Part shown: in pieces, positions 20,697 through 32,458 of the stretch
Position numbering within the stretch: the first letter of the stretch is position 1
Layout: every line of letters begins with the position of its first letter
Origin: Stereocaulon alpinum
Lineage: Eukaryota; Ascomycota; Lecanoromycetes; Lecanorales; Stereocaulaceae
Length of the DNA: 64,000 nucleotides
Reading direction: 5' to 3'
NCBI GenBank assembly: GCA_018257865.1
Contig: JAEUBA010000007.1
Span: 558,001-622,000 of the forward strand
The notes under the pieces: generated by a model
The model's input: only the letters and a program-made list of their open reading frames with translations
Told to the model about the DNA's origin: nothing
The model's database searches: none
Translations under genes and position numbers: made by a program

Positions 20697-20710
20697 GTAC
20701 GTACGTACGT
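20697..20710. repeat. GTAC tandem repeat in divergent promoter
   Basis: Three and a half GTAC units in the 262-bp region between NTH1 and the FAM32A-like gene. Self-complementary and short. A regulatory role is possible but unproven. Confidence 0.6.
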
Positions 20711-20845
20711 CAAAGATACTTTACGCAATCAAAGCTCCCAACATACTTTCTTCCACGCCGCTCTTGCTGCCCGACCGACTGCGCCTCCCTCTCCAAACAC
20801 GGGTTTCAGGATCTGCATGTTTTTGCTGTGATAGGAATTCTACGA

Positions 20846-21482
20846 ATGCCAGGGGACGACTACGGCGCCGCTGTTAGCGGTGGGCTTAAACTCAAGGGCG
20901 TTGGTTCGTCTTCCAAGGTTTCGAAGCAGAGGACGAAGAAGGTTAAGCCGGTTCAGCCTGCGGAGTCGGAGGAGAAGAAGACGACGGAGAGCGTAGATGG
21001 GGGGAAAGATGGCGCTGTGAATGAGGATGAGGTTGGGAAAGTCGGGGGTGGAGAGGCTGGCGCTGTTATGGGGAGGGATTTGGAGGAGGAAGGGTCTAGG
21101 GAGAGGAGTAGGGAGGAGGGGGAGAGGGATGATGAGGAGGCTACACCGCTACCACCACTACAACGATCAGGCAAGACGGAGGCCGAATTGAGACACGAGG
21201 AGCGGAGGAGAAGACGGGTATGCTATTCCACACTATGACTTTACATTAGGAACGAGGTTGTAGTGGAATCTCGCTGACAATGACACAGCTGGACGAACGA
21301 CTAAAGCGCGAAGGCACCAAGACGCATAAAGAGCGTGTTGAGGAATTGAATCGGTATCTGAGTAATTTGAGCGAGCATCATGATATGTATGTTCACTCTC
21401 CCTTCAGACAACGCGTTGGTCTTCGTTTAAACACTGATGCTGATATGTTGCGATGTTTAGGCCTAGAATTGGACCTGGATAA
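20846..21482 (+). CDS. FAM32A-like spliceosomal protein
   Basis: Three exons, 20846-21217, 21289-21386 and 21461-21482, give 163 residues. The last exon is only 22 nt and completes the family ending: the joined C-terminus reads SEHHDMPRIGPG, matching the conserved end of FAM32A proteins. The N-terminal MPGDDYGAAVSGGLKLKGVG is also typical. Between them is a Lys/Glu-rich disordered region and a helix TEAELRHEERRRRRLDERLK. In human C* and P spliceosomes FAM32A reaches the active site and promotes exon ligation. Here the assignment to splicing is by family. Without the short last exon the protein would end in unrelated residues. Confidence 0.92.
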
Positions 21483-22796
21483 GAGGCTTGTTGCTGGAAC
21501 AGCGGAAAATATGTTGCAAGGGTAGCTTAGGTTCCTTTTGTAATACGTATCAAATTAGGGGTATCCACAACGCTCTATGCGAATCCTATTAACGGGAACC
21601 CACCATCATGCTGTTATCGCATGGAACGATCTCAATGAAGTTGGCTGTTTAGGCGGGCTCGCATGAGCAGTTTGGCGGGCGAGTCCGGTCCATTCTTGCC
21701 AACGCGAGGCACGGGAAGGACGATGTTGGATGTTCATAGGATCGGAGGGAAGGTTAAAGCGTGACCATTTGTGGATCGATTACGCAAGGATGTAACCTGC
21801 AAGACAAACTCATGATGTGTACAAAGCGCTCATCATTCGTACATCGACACATTCTTCTACAATGCAAGGCTGACCATGTTTCTACGTGCTTGACCGCTTT
21901 TCTTACTGTTCATCCGCGAATTAGTAGATTGAGACTGGAAGGGAATGACAATCACAGGACCAAGTCATGTCGATCACAGTCCAAAGTCGTAAGATCTTAG
22001 CACCATCTCAGCACCTACCACCCGGAGCATTGACACGGGTGGTAAAGCTCCGAGCGCTGGATTGGAATCTAGCGGAGATGTTTGGGGAGATGCTCGCCTT
22101 TAGTCGAAAATTGTGTGGCGCGGGTATCAGATATTGATGCTAGCTTCAAAAAGCTCCCGCCACTTTGCGCGAGTTGCGCTTCACCAGCTTCCATCAAGAT
22201 AGGGGAACCGGAAACATGCCTTACCGTCTTAGCAAAGGCCGCGGACATGCAACAGTCCCAGTAATCACGCGTAGATACGAACAGCTGCACGGCGTGGCTT
22301 CGTGGCGTGGTGAGTAAGTGGAATGGCATAGCCTTGCGAATAGCAAGATGATTTCACGTCCGATTTCTAACCATTTTCATTGTCTTTGGTGCTCAGAATG
22401 TGTTTTAGACGCAGCTTCCGTGCCTGTACCCGCATTGTTGGCCAAAGCTTACCAACAACATTTTCAGGCCTCCATTATTCGTACATGCCTTCATAGTAGT
22501 TGCGCCACTCACCCCCTCAGCCATGATAATCGCTGCGTCAAAATTTGCGTATCGTCCTCGTTGAATGGTATACCAACTCCTGCGCCGTAAGATTAGGACA
22601 GATGTCAAGATGTGGTCTTGCAGATGAAATAGGAAATATGCCGCAGAGGGCAGATGAATCGCTATCCTCCAATATGTCGTGTCCAATGCCATAAGTGGTG
22701 TCCAAACTCGTATTCCGAGGTAGCCTGCACCTCTGCCTATTATTGCATAAAAGGTTCTATGAATGAAGTAAATGTTCGTCAGTCCAAATGCATGAT
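21483..22796. other. Gene-poor stretch
   Basis: About 1.3 kb between the ends of two convergent genes. Only short frames without recognisable domains. Nothing else supported. Confidence 0.45.
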
Positions 22797-24772
22797 TCAG
22801 AAGGCCATGCCTTCTTCAACGCCCGCGACCCTTTCGAAAGCTCCTCTTTCGTACTCTCCCCTCTCCACAGGAGTAATGCCAGGAGTGGAATAGACATCGT
22901 GGTATGCGGACTCATCAGTATCAGTCTCTGTGGTACTGTAGCTACTTGATCTCGGGCGTTGCTGCCAGATGGGGCCACGGCCGCGATCACCAACCTCGAC
23001 GAATCCTTGTCTTCGTTGTGATGACGAAATTGAGCGCGAATGTGAATGTTGAGATAGTGAGTGTACGTTTGAATGAGAAGGCTGTGCAGGGGAAAATTGG
23101 TCGAGTCGCCGCTGCAGCTGTGAGACTTGCTGCTCCAGCCGTACCCGAGCGGATTGTTCATGACGTATAAGGGTGATTAGGGTAGTGTAGTGATCTATTG
23201 TGAGACCGGTTAGGCTGGAGCGCACGCTGCGATCTATTGAGTTTTCCTTGCGATGGGCAGTGTGCGGGCTTGAGCTGCTGGGTTTCAAAGTGGTAGCAAC
23301 GCTGGCAGGCCGGGGCGTTGGAATGGTTCCATGGACGAACTTCGAAGGAGATGCCGGTGGTGTTCCCTGGGGAAGCGCAGGAGATGCTTCCACACTTTGT
23401 GGTGTTTCCGAGGAAAAGTAGCTGTCTCGCGAATCCTGGCGCTTGGTCAAACCCACAGGGTGGGAGTGCCGTCTCAAGGGCGTGGAGGATCCGGCTTGGA
23501 TCTTGGACAAAGCGTACTCAAAGTCCATCAATTTTATCTCTAAAGTGACTACCCGCTCTTCTAAGCCAATACGTTCTTGGTGCTGCATCGGCTCGCCTGG
23601 TAATCCGAAGTTGAAATCCTTATTTTGCTCTTCCATTTCGCCCTCGTTCTCGTCCGTCGTATTGCCGTCGCCTTTCTGCGCCATATCAGGTGAGTCCAAG
23701 CGTTTGAGGCCTAGTGAGGTCAGATCTTCGCTCTGTCTCCAATATCGAATCTCGTCACTCCTTCTTCGCCATCTTCTCCACTGTATGGGTGACATGCGAT
23801 GTTCCGAATCACGAAAAGCCCCGGCGGATCGTGATCTCCGTTTTGGATTGCTCCCATTCGTGACAGCAAAGCCAATATTCTGGGCATCGACAGATTGTTC
23901 TGGGGGGTTTTGTAGGCCTGGTCCAGCCATCGCAGACTCGACCGCTTCCATTTCTTGTCTGCTGAGAATTAAACTGGGTACACTCGCACGTCGTGGCCTC
24001 ACTGGTCTTTCTGGTGGTCGTCGCTCGGGTTGGGGAGGGGGAGGGGGAGGAGGAGGAGGAACGATTGAAGTAGGAGCAGCGGGGCTAGGGACGGTTTGAT
24101 GCGGAGGGTGCGATGTTAGGCCGCTGGTACGCATAAAGCCATGCGACGGTACTGATGCAGAACGAGTGGTCATGATGTCCACTGCTGAGGTTATGAATTC
24201 CTCTGGGTTCTGCGTCAAGTCAATACTATGATTGGTGACTGTAATTGGTGAATGACACGTACATGTTGAGGGTACACTGTCGAATTCGGCATGCTGATCC
24301 TATCTTTAGTGGATCTCCTGCTAAACATCCGGCGGAGAGTATTCCTGAATCCACCCTTTCTGTCCTTCTTGGGTGTCCTTGGTTCCGACATGCTGTCTGT
24401 TGTCGTATGGCGATGATACTCCCCATTTCGCCTCTGGGAAGGGGGTGCTTCTGATCGCTGCCATACATTCCGGTCTGCTTTTGTAGGGGGGCCCGTGTGT
24501 CGCAGACGTTGGGGAGTTACCTCCGATTGCTTCTCGTTATAGCTTTGTCCCATGGAGCTGGAGAGGCTGGCATCGCGGGAACCAGCATACAGCTGTCCTG
24601 TCGAATGCAATTGGTAATCCAGAGGAGCGGCGTCATCAACGTAGTTGGCCTTGTGGTGAGGTACTTCGTGGACGGTTGCTAGTCCCTGGGGGTCCACAGC
24701 ACTACCAAGACTACTCGGACCAGTTAACGGAGACGGCTCAGTTAGGCTGTGGGGGCTCGAGGATTCGGCCAT
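22797..24772 (-). CDS. Large disordered hypothetical protein
   Basis: Exons 24772-24263 and 24209-22797 are joined by a 53-nt GTACGT...CGCAG intron and give 640 residues. Almost all of it is Ser/Pro/Arg-rich and disordered. A run of nine prolines lies near residue 225. Two short helical segments are likely: ERIGLEERVVTLEIKLMDFE and, further on, LTIDHYTTLITLIRHEQSAR followed by a short coiled coil. A basic cluster with GFRNTLRRMFSRRSTKDR lies near residue 150. No transmembrane segment. Such proteins are common in ascomycetes as polarity or signalling scaffolds, but I cannot assign a role. Confidence 0.75.
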
Positions 24773-26264
24773 TCTTAATATAAAACCGCATTGAGATATA
24801 GTAGAACTCAAGCGATTGACACGAAGCCCTTAAGCCTGACGCGCATACCTTAGTCTTGTTAGTATGTATGCAAAGGACTGCTGGAACAAGCCGGGCGTGG
24901 TAGAGCTGAAGTCGGAAGAAGTAATCGAAGTGCAGGGCGAGGTTCCAGACGAACTTGGCCAGCCAAGTAGAAGGAGGTTTCAAGCCTGAATGTCAATTAT
25001 CATGTGTCAGAGGCGGACGTATCATCTTATGCACCTTTGATGCACGTTAGGAGGGGTAAGGCGTGGTGGGTGTAGTGGCGATTAGGCGGACCCCCGTTAA
25101 TCTGTTCCTGCAGACAATCAATCTTTCTAGCATAGTACGTAGCAACTTTTAGAGGTCGTTAGCCTCAATAGTGTAGAGAGTCGACATGGAAGCGAACAGG
25201 AAATTCATGATGCTGTTCATTCCAGACGAGCAGCACTCGCACCAATTGCAAGGCAGAGAGGGCTGGGGGCTATGAAAATAGACGGTGTCGATCACGGCGG
25301 TCGATCTTCCGTGCTGCTACCTTTGCTTGACACCAATTCGAGCCAAGGTTGAGTGGCTTACCTCCTTACCTAGTTCTAGAGACAGAAGATCGTCGCAATA
25401 AGAACAATAACTAATCATTCTCGTTACCATTGTTGCATGGTCCATGGATAGACTCGCTCTCCTTCCAACAAATCATATCTCGTCATTGCTTTATCTCCGG
25501 CAACCCCTCCTGCTCTTTCCGCCACTAAGTCTGATACGCCCAAAGCGTGCCTCTGCTTCAAGAAACGAGCTGCCCTTAGCCGCCATCGGCCTTGCAGCGT
25601 ATGCACGTAAGACAGTTAGGCCATGCTGATCCAATGATTTAGCGAGGGCCTGGAAAACGCAATGCAGTCGAGATAGTCAGGTGGCAAGTGATGTTGCATA
25701 TGACGCCTGCTGCCCCTCGGTACCGGCAGGATGCAGTGTTGCAGCTTGGGACTCGGAATCTGGCAGCTTGTGGCAGGTGGTCTGTGCAAACTTTGTTCTA
25801 AAGGGTGGGAGGCATTTAGCGCTGTCATTGGTCCAAGGTTTATACTAGCGTGCAGACAAATTATGGTACGCTGTTGCATATCCGGCATCAAGATGAGAGA
25901 ATTCTCTGTCTTCCTTGATATTGTTATTCTCCTTGATGAAGACAGGGGGGTCACGCTTGAAGGGCTGGCGAGAAAGTTCCCTTTAATGGCAAACTTCCCC
26001 GGATCATGTGTAAAAAGGTGTTGTCCATCAACGAAGATTAGCGAGTGTCCCTAATCTGGGACGGGAAACATCGTGGTCGCGTAAGTGCGTTTCATTGACA
26101 AGCTGCAGATAGATGGCTTGATCTTATGATTCGTTGGACGCCTAAGTAGCTTGTATTGCAAATGACACAAGGCTTTGTAACTACTATCTAGAATTAACCC
26201 ATTATAGGCGGAAAATTTCCCCACAAGATGACAAGCTGTCGCCTGATATCCGAGATGCCCGTCC
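24773..26264. other. Gene-poor stretch
   Basis: About 1.5 kb between the promoter of the disordered-protein gene and the end of STE2. No gene, repeat or RNA recognised. Confidence 0.45.
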
Positions 26265-27438
26265 TCATGTTTGCTCCTTCCCAACGAAGTCTCCCGTGCC
26301 AGCCAACCCTTGAGCCTCCAAGTCCCTGTACATCATGTGTCCGTTGTCGTGACGAGGAACTGCCGAATTCGAGCTCATGCGTGTGCTATCTGTATTGGAG
26401 GGGCTGAGCGGACCATTCGCCGGTTTTCGTTCTTCCATGGGGCCCGAGGATTTTGTGGCATAGCTTGAGATTGTTTTGCCACTGAAATTCTGCGCCTTTG
26501 AATCGGCGAAACGGTTGTCCAGTGAGGCTGAGGCCCATAGTGATGATAGTGGTAGGAAAATGGCTGCGGAGGTGAGAGTGTTGGATCCGATTTGTGGGCT
26601 GGAGACACAAAATTGCAGGATACTAAAGAGGACTGCAATAATGATCAGCTCTTGTGTATTTGGAGTCTCTTTTCAAACTGTACATACCGGGAATTACTAG
26701 CGTCTGGCATCCCATGATGAAGAGAACCTGCATTGGGCCAAACTGTACCAGCCCCAGCTTCTTCCTCTGGTGCAACGCAAAGCCAAGCTTCACTGTGAAG
26801 ACCATGCAAAAGAAGCAAATACTGATGGTGTTGGCTATTTGCGAGGCTGATAGAATCCAATTAAGAGAGTCCTCCGCTTTCGCATCGATAATGAGGATGC
26901 AATTCTCAACGACTAGAGTGAAATGAAAGCCGATGCCGACCAAGGCAACCAATATGGAGGCCATGAGTATGCCGCTTCGGTAGATAGAGCGAAGTGTGAT
27001 GCACACGACGCGAGTCTGGAGGCACAGCGAGGCGTCGATACACACCAGGACCAGGAATGTGAAGACCGAGGAATTGACAGATTCAGCATAATCCTGAGTA
27101 TGGACCCGTGCATAGTCTTGGCCAAAGTAGGCATAGGTTTCCACCCAAGGGCCAGTAAAGTAGAGGCAGAACATCACGGTGCGAATAATGTTGAATGCCA
27201 GTGCCAGCGCATTGATGATGAAGATTGCAGAGGTGCGCTTGTCTCGCTTGGTCAGTAGGAGAAGAACGATAAGGAGCACGATCGAGGCCCCTAGCTGAGC
27301 GCCAAAATTGACGGAGCTCTGGGTGTAGTAGTAGACCAAGGAGTCGAGGTCAGGGATGGTGACATTGAAGGGTGTCCCATCAGCCCCCAGCAGGGTGAAC
27401 GATTGCTCATAAGGGTTGAACGGTGTCGTGGAGTTCAT
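26265..27438 (-). CDS. STE2: Alpha-pheromone receptor, Ste2-type GPCR
   Basis: Exons 27438-26688 and 26632-26265 are joined by a 55-nt GTATGT...TTGCAG intron and give 372 residues. The N-terminus has the family start MNSTTPFNPYEQSFTLLGAD with an N-glycosylation site. Seven hydrophobic segments follow, including NFGAQLGASIVLLIVLLLLT, FIINALALAFNIIRTVMFCL and, at the splice junction, MGCQTLVIPVLFSILQF. The late motif AAIFLPLSSLWAS is typical of Ste2. The cytoplasmic tail is Ser/Thr-rich, as expected for phosphorylation sites. Ste2 senses alpha-factor pheromone and signals through a heterotrimeric G protein to the mating MAPK cascade. The gene appears intact. Confidence 0.96.
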
Positions 27439-28750
27439 GGCGGAGACGAGCGATTGTTGAAGTTAGATAGAATTTTTGGAGATGAGCGTTGAGTTGGTGT
27501 TTCCAAGATTCGGTGATCCTGAGAAGAGAAGAACTGAGAGTTTGTCAACAAGGACCCTGTCCAGCAGTTGAACTTGCAGAAGAGGATATGCCAGAGATAG
27601 TGTCTGAATAGAGAAGGAAGAGAGAAGTAGCAGGAAAGAGATATTTGCCGAAAGCATTGCGTTGCACGTTTAGCATGTTAGTATTGTTCTTCTCCAAACC
27701 CGTGAATTTGGCCGACCCCAACTACAATAGTAACGTATCGCCAAATCGGGCAACACGGACATTGCAGATCCCAAACAGACAATGTCGGATCCGTGAGACT
27801 CGTCACAGTCCTCAACATTCATACGGCTAGGTACACAGCCATCAATTACAGAAACAAGGCGGACAAGCATCGTTAGTACCGACGCTTCTTCAACTCTGGC
27901 CATTAGCACATAAAACCTATGGAGGCCGCATCAGAGACCCCCAATCCATTTAGCGATAGAGCGTGCAGCCATGCAATGACCGCATGCAACGATCTCGGAT
28001 AGATGTGTGGCAGTGTGTGGATTCGCGGCTACAAAAATGAATCCTTAGTATTGTTCTTGAGACAACCCACTTCAGTGTCAGCCAAGCAGGAGCGATTCGG
28101 AAAGCATGCTGGTCCTTGGCATGATTCGATAAGACAAGTTACCCAACCATGCTACGTCGAGTGCAGAAACGCTAGTTAGCCCAGTATCCTGAGTAGGCTG
28201 CATGTAGCAAAGATGATGCTCTGAAGTCGCATGGTTCAAGGGGTGGCACGTGCCAACGTGACGCGTTTAGCGCCAGATAGGTACGTACGGTAGTGGACCA
28301 ATGCCACTTGCCGGGCCGGTGGGGCTGTGGGCCCCACCTCGCTGCGATATTTACTTAGAGTCGTACTTGATATATCCCGCACTCAACCTTCTTGGGACAT
28401 CACGTAGATGACGCAGTACCTGTTATGGCTCTTGGACATACAATTGTTTTCATTAGGCAGCATCTTTGCTGCGGCAAAGATGGAGCTCAACAGATGAGAA
28501 AAAAGCCGATGATGCTGAGCGTTGAGGATCAGGAGATCAATTACCACATCCGGTGTCAAAACCTTTCGAGCAATAAGGACCAGCCTGTCGAACTTATTGC
28601 ATGCCCACTACCTGACGTTCCATTTCTCATGACTGCATCGCAGTCCTTCGTTCGGCACCCGTTCCATGAACACCTTGCCATATGCTAATCGTCTGCTAGA
28701 TCCTAAGAACGGGTCCGTATAGCTTAAGGCCCGTAGACCCGATATCTCAA
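27439..28750. other. Intergenic region between STE2 and the BRCT remnant
   Basis: About 1.3 kb. It holds the STE2 promoter. An open frame at 28392-28688 looks partly protein-like (QMRKKPMMLSVEDQEINYHI) and could be a 5' exon of the broken BRCT gene, but I cannot join the two in phase. A short hairpin is listed separately. Confidence 0.4.
28318..28338. repeat. Short GC-rich hairpin
   Basis: GGTGGGGC, a 5-nt loop, then GCCCCACC: a perfect 8-bp inverted repeat upstream of the BRCT remnant. It could be a transcription-factor site or chance. Confidence 0.6.
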
Positions 28751-30295
28751 TTGAGTCAGCTGGATAGACTTTTGATAAGAATCCAGATCGTCTTAGTGTT
28801 TCATGCTATGCCGTCTATACCCAATGTGCGAACAATAATACCAATCAGCCCTAGCCTGCAATTCTACATTGGCAAATTAATCTTCGACATTGTTGCGACA
28901 GAGCATGATGGCGTTGCACTCACGTCTTCAGGTTCTTCCAATAAGCTTTACAAGACAAGTATCAACCCCTCAGGCGAAGCTCAGCATTCTACTCCCGATA
29001 ATACGGACCCTGAGCGTGAGCTCAATGGCGTGGGACAGACAGTCAAATCTAAATCTGGCGAGCTTCATCAAATTCCTCCAAGGATTTTGCGCCAGGTCTG
29101 TGGTAATGAGTGCAGTCAAACACCCATAGTGTCACGCGATGAGGAGCTGCAGGATAAACGGATGCTTGACACACGTCGCTCTAGGTTTACGCCATGATTC
29201 CACAGGCATAACTCACGTCATCTCGAAAAAGATCACGCAGGGGGACACCACTCGGCATTTCAAATGAGATTTGGCAGTCCTGGCAAGAATGGTTTCGTGC
29301 TACACGCAGGGACTCACAAACTGCCAAGCACTATAAAGTGAAAGATTACACCGCCACTCGTCAACGAGAGCCAGGACATTCTAGTTGATACCATACAAGT
29401 TGCTCCCCAGGTGCAAAGTACTCCCGCTCCAGCCCGAAAACGTCACGCAAAATCTAAGCCCTCTTCTATCCAGCCATTATCACCAGGCTCGTCAGCAGAA
29501 TCCATTGAGCCTAGTAGCTCGATCCGGAGCACTCGGTGAGATGCCCGAAAGGCTGTTGCGCAGCTCAGTGTCAAGGGTGAAGAGATACGAGTGCTCTTTG
29601 CCAGCTCTACGTCTGTCGGAGATTCCAGAATATTGACACTATCCCTCACTCAGCATGGTCTTTGAAAGGTGCAGACGGTCCCTGAATGTACAGTGCTGTG
29701 CGTCGGCAAAGGCGAGCTCAAGAAAACCAGCAAATTCATCCTTGCGGTCATGCTTGGGAAAGAGGTTGTCACTAATTGGGTAATCGACAGCGTCAAACAG
29801 GGCGAGCTCCAAAGCACTGAACAGTACCTTGCACGAGACCCTGCACGGGAAGAAGAGTGGGGAGTCAGTCTTAAGGAGGCAGTTGAGAGGGAAAGGCAAG
29901 GAGTCAAAGCATTACAAGACTGGAGTATCCATCTTACTGCGTCGGCAAAGAAGGAGGTGGGAAAGAGCGGCTTCTCAGGAATAGAGGAAATTGCAAACCT
30001 CGCAGGTGCGAGAAGTATGTCAGCAGCCCTCCCCAGGATAGGTCCAGAGTAACTGCCATTGACGTTGGTCATCGGTACCCAAGAAGATATGGATTCGCCA
30101 GCCTTGGAAAATTGGAAAATTCTCACTCGAGATATCTTCAGGCTGAGTGTCCTTCGAGGCCGTCTAGACGCTGAAGGTGAGGAATCTGTAATTGGAAACA
30201 CGGAGCAGGGGAAAGGAGAAAAGAAAGAAGCGGAAGCGGGGAATATGTCCCCACTAACAGCAAAGCGATGTACAATTGCTTCGTCAAGATCATAA
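28751..30295 (+). pseudogene. BRCT-domain protein gene broken by five in-frame stops
   Basis: One frame reads as coherent protein from about 28751 to 30293 but contains stops at 29195 (TGA), 29339 (TGA), 29537 (TGA), 29663 (TGA) and 30050 (TAA). The BRCT domain is clear: EEIRVLFASSTSVGDSRILT, then VPECTVLCVGKGELKKTSKF, ILAVMLGKEVVTNWVIDSVK and DPAREEEWGVSLKEAVERER. It is followed by a second conserved stretch including ALENWKILTRDIFRLSVLRG. The protein sequence continues smoothly across each stop, so the frame is not shifted, and each stop can come from one C-to-T change (four CGA, one CAA). BRCT proteins bind phosphopeptides in DNA-damage signalling. The upstream end is not resolved. Confidence 0.85.
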
Positions 30296-30928
30296 TGAAT
30301 GCATAGCGTAAGGAATTTTGGAGTTTACTGATGGTAGATACCCCAACATACTCATAGTCGCTTAGCTTGAAATGTAATCTAGCTCTTCATCTCAGTCAAT
30401 AGTCTCCTTCATATCCAGACCCCCCCTACTTGGTGTGGCTGTTTAAGATGAGTACGTCAGCAAGAAGATTAGAGATACTCAAGCCGTTGAAACGCAACTC
30501 GTCAGCAACCATAACGCAGACAGGCCTCGCAGCCCGGAGTTTGACGATCATGATGGATACATGGCCCAAGCTTCAAGAAACCTTCACCACTGTATGTGAC
30601 ATGAGATTCGATATGTAGGTGTGTACTGAGATAGCCAGCATCGGAAGCATTTAAGACAGAAGGCTGCAAACCATTGCCCGAAAGTAACTAGAATGATCTT
30701 TCAAGAATTGCTTTGCAGAAATTTTATCCATCAGCGTCAAGTCGCCTACAGATGTATGATACAGAATTCTTAACGATCGTGCAGTCCGCATCTCAAATGA
30801 AATTTTCCTATAATGCCTTCGTGTATGCCTTTCCAACTGCCCTTTCCCATGATCCCTATCTAATACCATCCCAAGAATTCACTCTTCATAGCTTCGTCTC
30901 CATCGTACATATATATATATATATACCC
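30296..30928. other. Tail-to-tail intergenic region
   Basis: About 630 bp with no gene. A 17-nt AT microsatellite lies at 30909-30925, just after the stop codon of the minus-strand GPCR gene. Confidence 0.5.
30909..30925. repeat. AT microsatellite
   Basis: Eight and a half AT dinucleotides, in the 3' region of the cAMP-receptor-like GPCR gene. Confidence 0.9.
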
Positions 30929-32458
30929 CTACACCAGATCATACCCACTCCCTTTACCAGTAGGAGACAGCTGTCTTACACCATCACTCTCACTCCCCGT
31001 CCACTTTCTTATTCCAAGACATGGCCTCTTGTTGTGCGCCACTGATAGTATTCTGACGCCGCAGTCGTCCTGAGAGAAGCTGTCTCCTGAGAACAGGGCG
31101 CGCACTGCTGGCCACGATGTCGTGATATAGATGACGCTGTTCCAGAAGCCCATGAGTGGGAGGACGATGCCGGAGGCGTAGGTGAAGGGGAGGGAGACGA
31201 GGTCTGGGTGGACGAGGCTGTAGGCGCGGTTTATGGAGGAGGGGACCTGGGGTTGGTCATCAGTGGAATGAAGAGGCCATACGCTGTAGAATCCGAGATA
31301 CGTACCCATGTGACGAGCAGAGAGACAAAGAACAGTAGCGCAACCTTGGTGTAACCAAACGCCGCAGTATTAGCATCATTCGCCACTATACTGTTGCTAC
31401 GGCGCTGCTGGCCAGCAATCGAACCCTTCCGTGGGGTCGATGGCGCCGGAAAGGTTGGGCTCATAGGAGGCGCGGAGCCAATGGTCACAGAGTACTGGTC
31501 ATAGCCCCCATTCGATTGCTGTCTGCTCGGTAACACCTTGCTCTTGTCATATTCGTCAACTGGGAGGATGCCGTCGCGGATGCTTGGCGAAATGATAGTG
31601 GTTAGCTCGGTCGTGACGTGGATTGCTGTTGCTTTGAAGCTCGTGAAGGGGTTCTCTACTTCAATTAGTGCTGGGCGACAGGGGCAGCTGAAGCTGCGGA
31701 GCTGTGAACGTTTGGTGAAAATCTCGCGGCCAGCGGCGAGGTAGATCGAGAAGGATATTAAGATGCAGCACCTGGGAGGTATTAGGTTCGTGCTGTTGTT
31801 TGGGGTGTGGCGAGGGTCTACCAGGCTGGGACGTAGCACGTTACTATGCGGAAGACAACCCAGTCTATGTCAATCCAGCACCAAAGCTAGCACTAAGATC
31901 AATCTTGCAATCTCAAAGAGACATTTGAAAGGTCATTCACCGTCGCTGGTCCATACATCTTGCCTCTGGTAGGGGTGCTGATGAAAAGGTATGTGAAAGC
32001 AACGACGAAGGGCGCTCCGTAGCACATGATGTGGTATCTCCATTCTAAGGCTTTAAGCTGTTGAGCATTGTACTTTTTGAATAAAGTCAAATAGACATTG
32101 ATTGCCATGGCAAGATTCCATAGAGCATCAGCTGGCAGAAACCTGGGTAGAGTAATTAGCAGTCATTGCTTGAGTTCAATAGACTGTGTCGTTACATCTG
32201 GATCAGGAAGCCTTGGAATTGGCAGAGATGAGATTCTCGACCCGCTTGTACGCCTGATTGTGATATCAAAGTTGCAACATTGCAGATTGTGTTGCCCCAT
32301 GATGCGTAGAAGATCAGCCTGTTGACTGGCTTTCGGAACACTGGAGAGTACAAAAAGGTGAACAATATGAATGATGTTCCGATTAGGGAGAAGCAAGAAG
32401 TAATGCGTTCTGTAATCTCAAGATCATGCAGCTGTATTGGGTTCAACACATGTGTCAT
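30929..32458 (-). CDS. cAMP-receptor-like G-protein-coupled receptor
   Basis: Five exons in perfect phase: 32458-32196, 32142-31941, 31886-31822, 31771-31306 and 31246-30929, giving 437 residues. Seven membrane segments are visible, among them CFSLIGTSFILFTFLYSPVF, FVVAFTYLFIS, DWVVFRIVTCYVPAW and LPLMGFWNSVIYI. Typical features of the Dictyostelium cAMP-receptor-like class in fungi are NRLIFYASWGNTICNVATL in the second segment, the acidic WCWIDIDWVVFR loop, and a long third cytoplasmic loop (about residues 200-320, Ser/Pro-rich). The last segment carries SINRAYSLVHPDLVSLPFTY. Fungal members are thought to sense nutrients or stress and act through Galpha and cAMP. The ligand is unknown. The gene appears intact. 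Confidence 0.92.

Noticed and set aside
23443..24099. 218-codon open frame on the plus strand
   Set aside because: It lies antisense to the large disordered protein gene, whose exons join with good splice signals. Its composition is a mirror of the Ser/Pro/Arg-rich coding strand.
28751..30295. Reassigned UGA codon or programmed stop readthrough as explanation of the in-frame stops
   Set aside because: Core genes in the same window end normally at TGA, TAA and TAG. The stops are of all three kinds when loci are compared, and the bases after the TGAs vary (TTC, AAG, GAT, AAG), so no readthrough context is shared.
30909..30925. AT microsatellite as a regulatory element
   Set aside because: Simple AT repeats are common in fungal 3' regions. 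Nothing else supports a function.
31410..31435. tRNA T-loop-like sequence (GGGTTCGATTGC on the minus strand)
   Set aside because: It lies within an exon of the GPCR gene and lacks an acceptor stem and D-arm around it.
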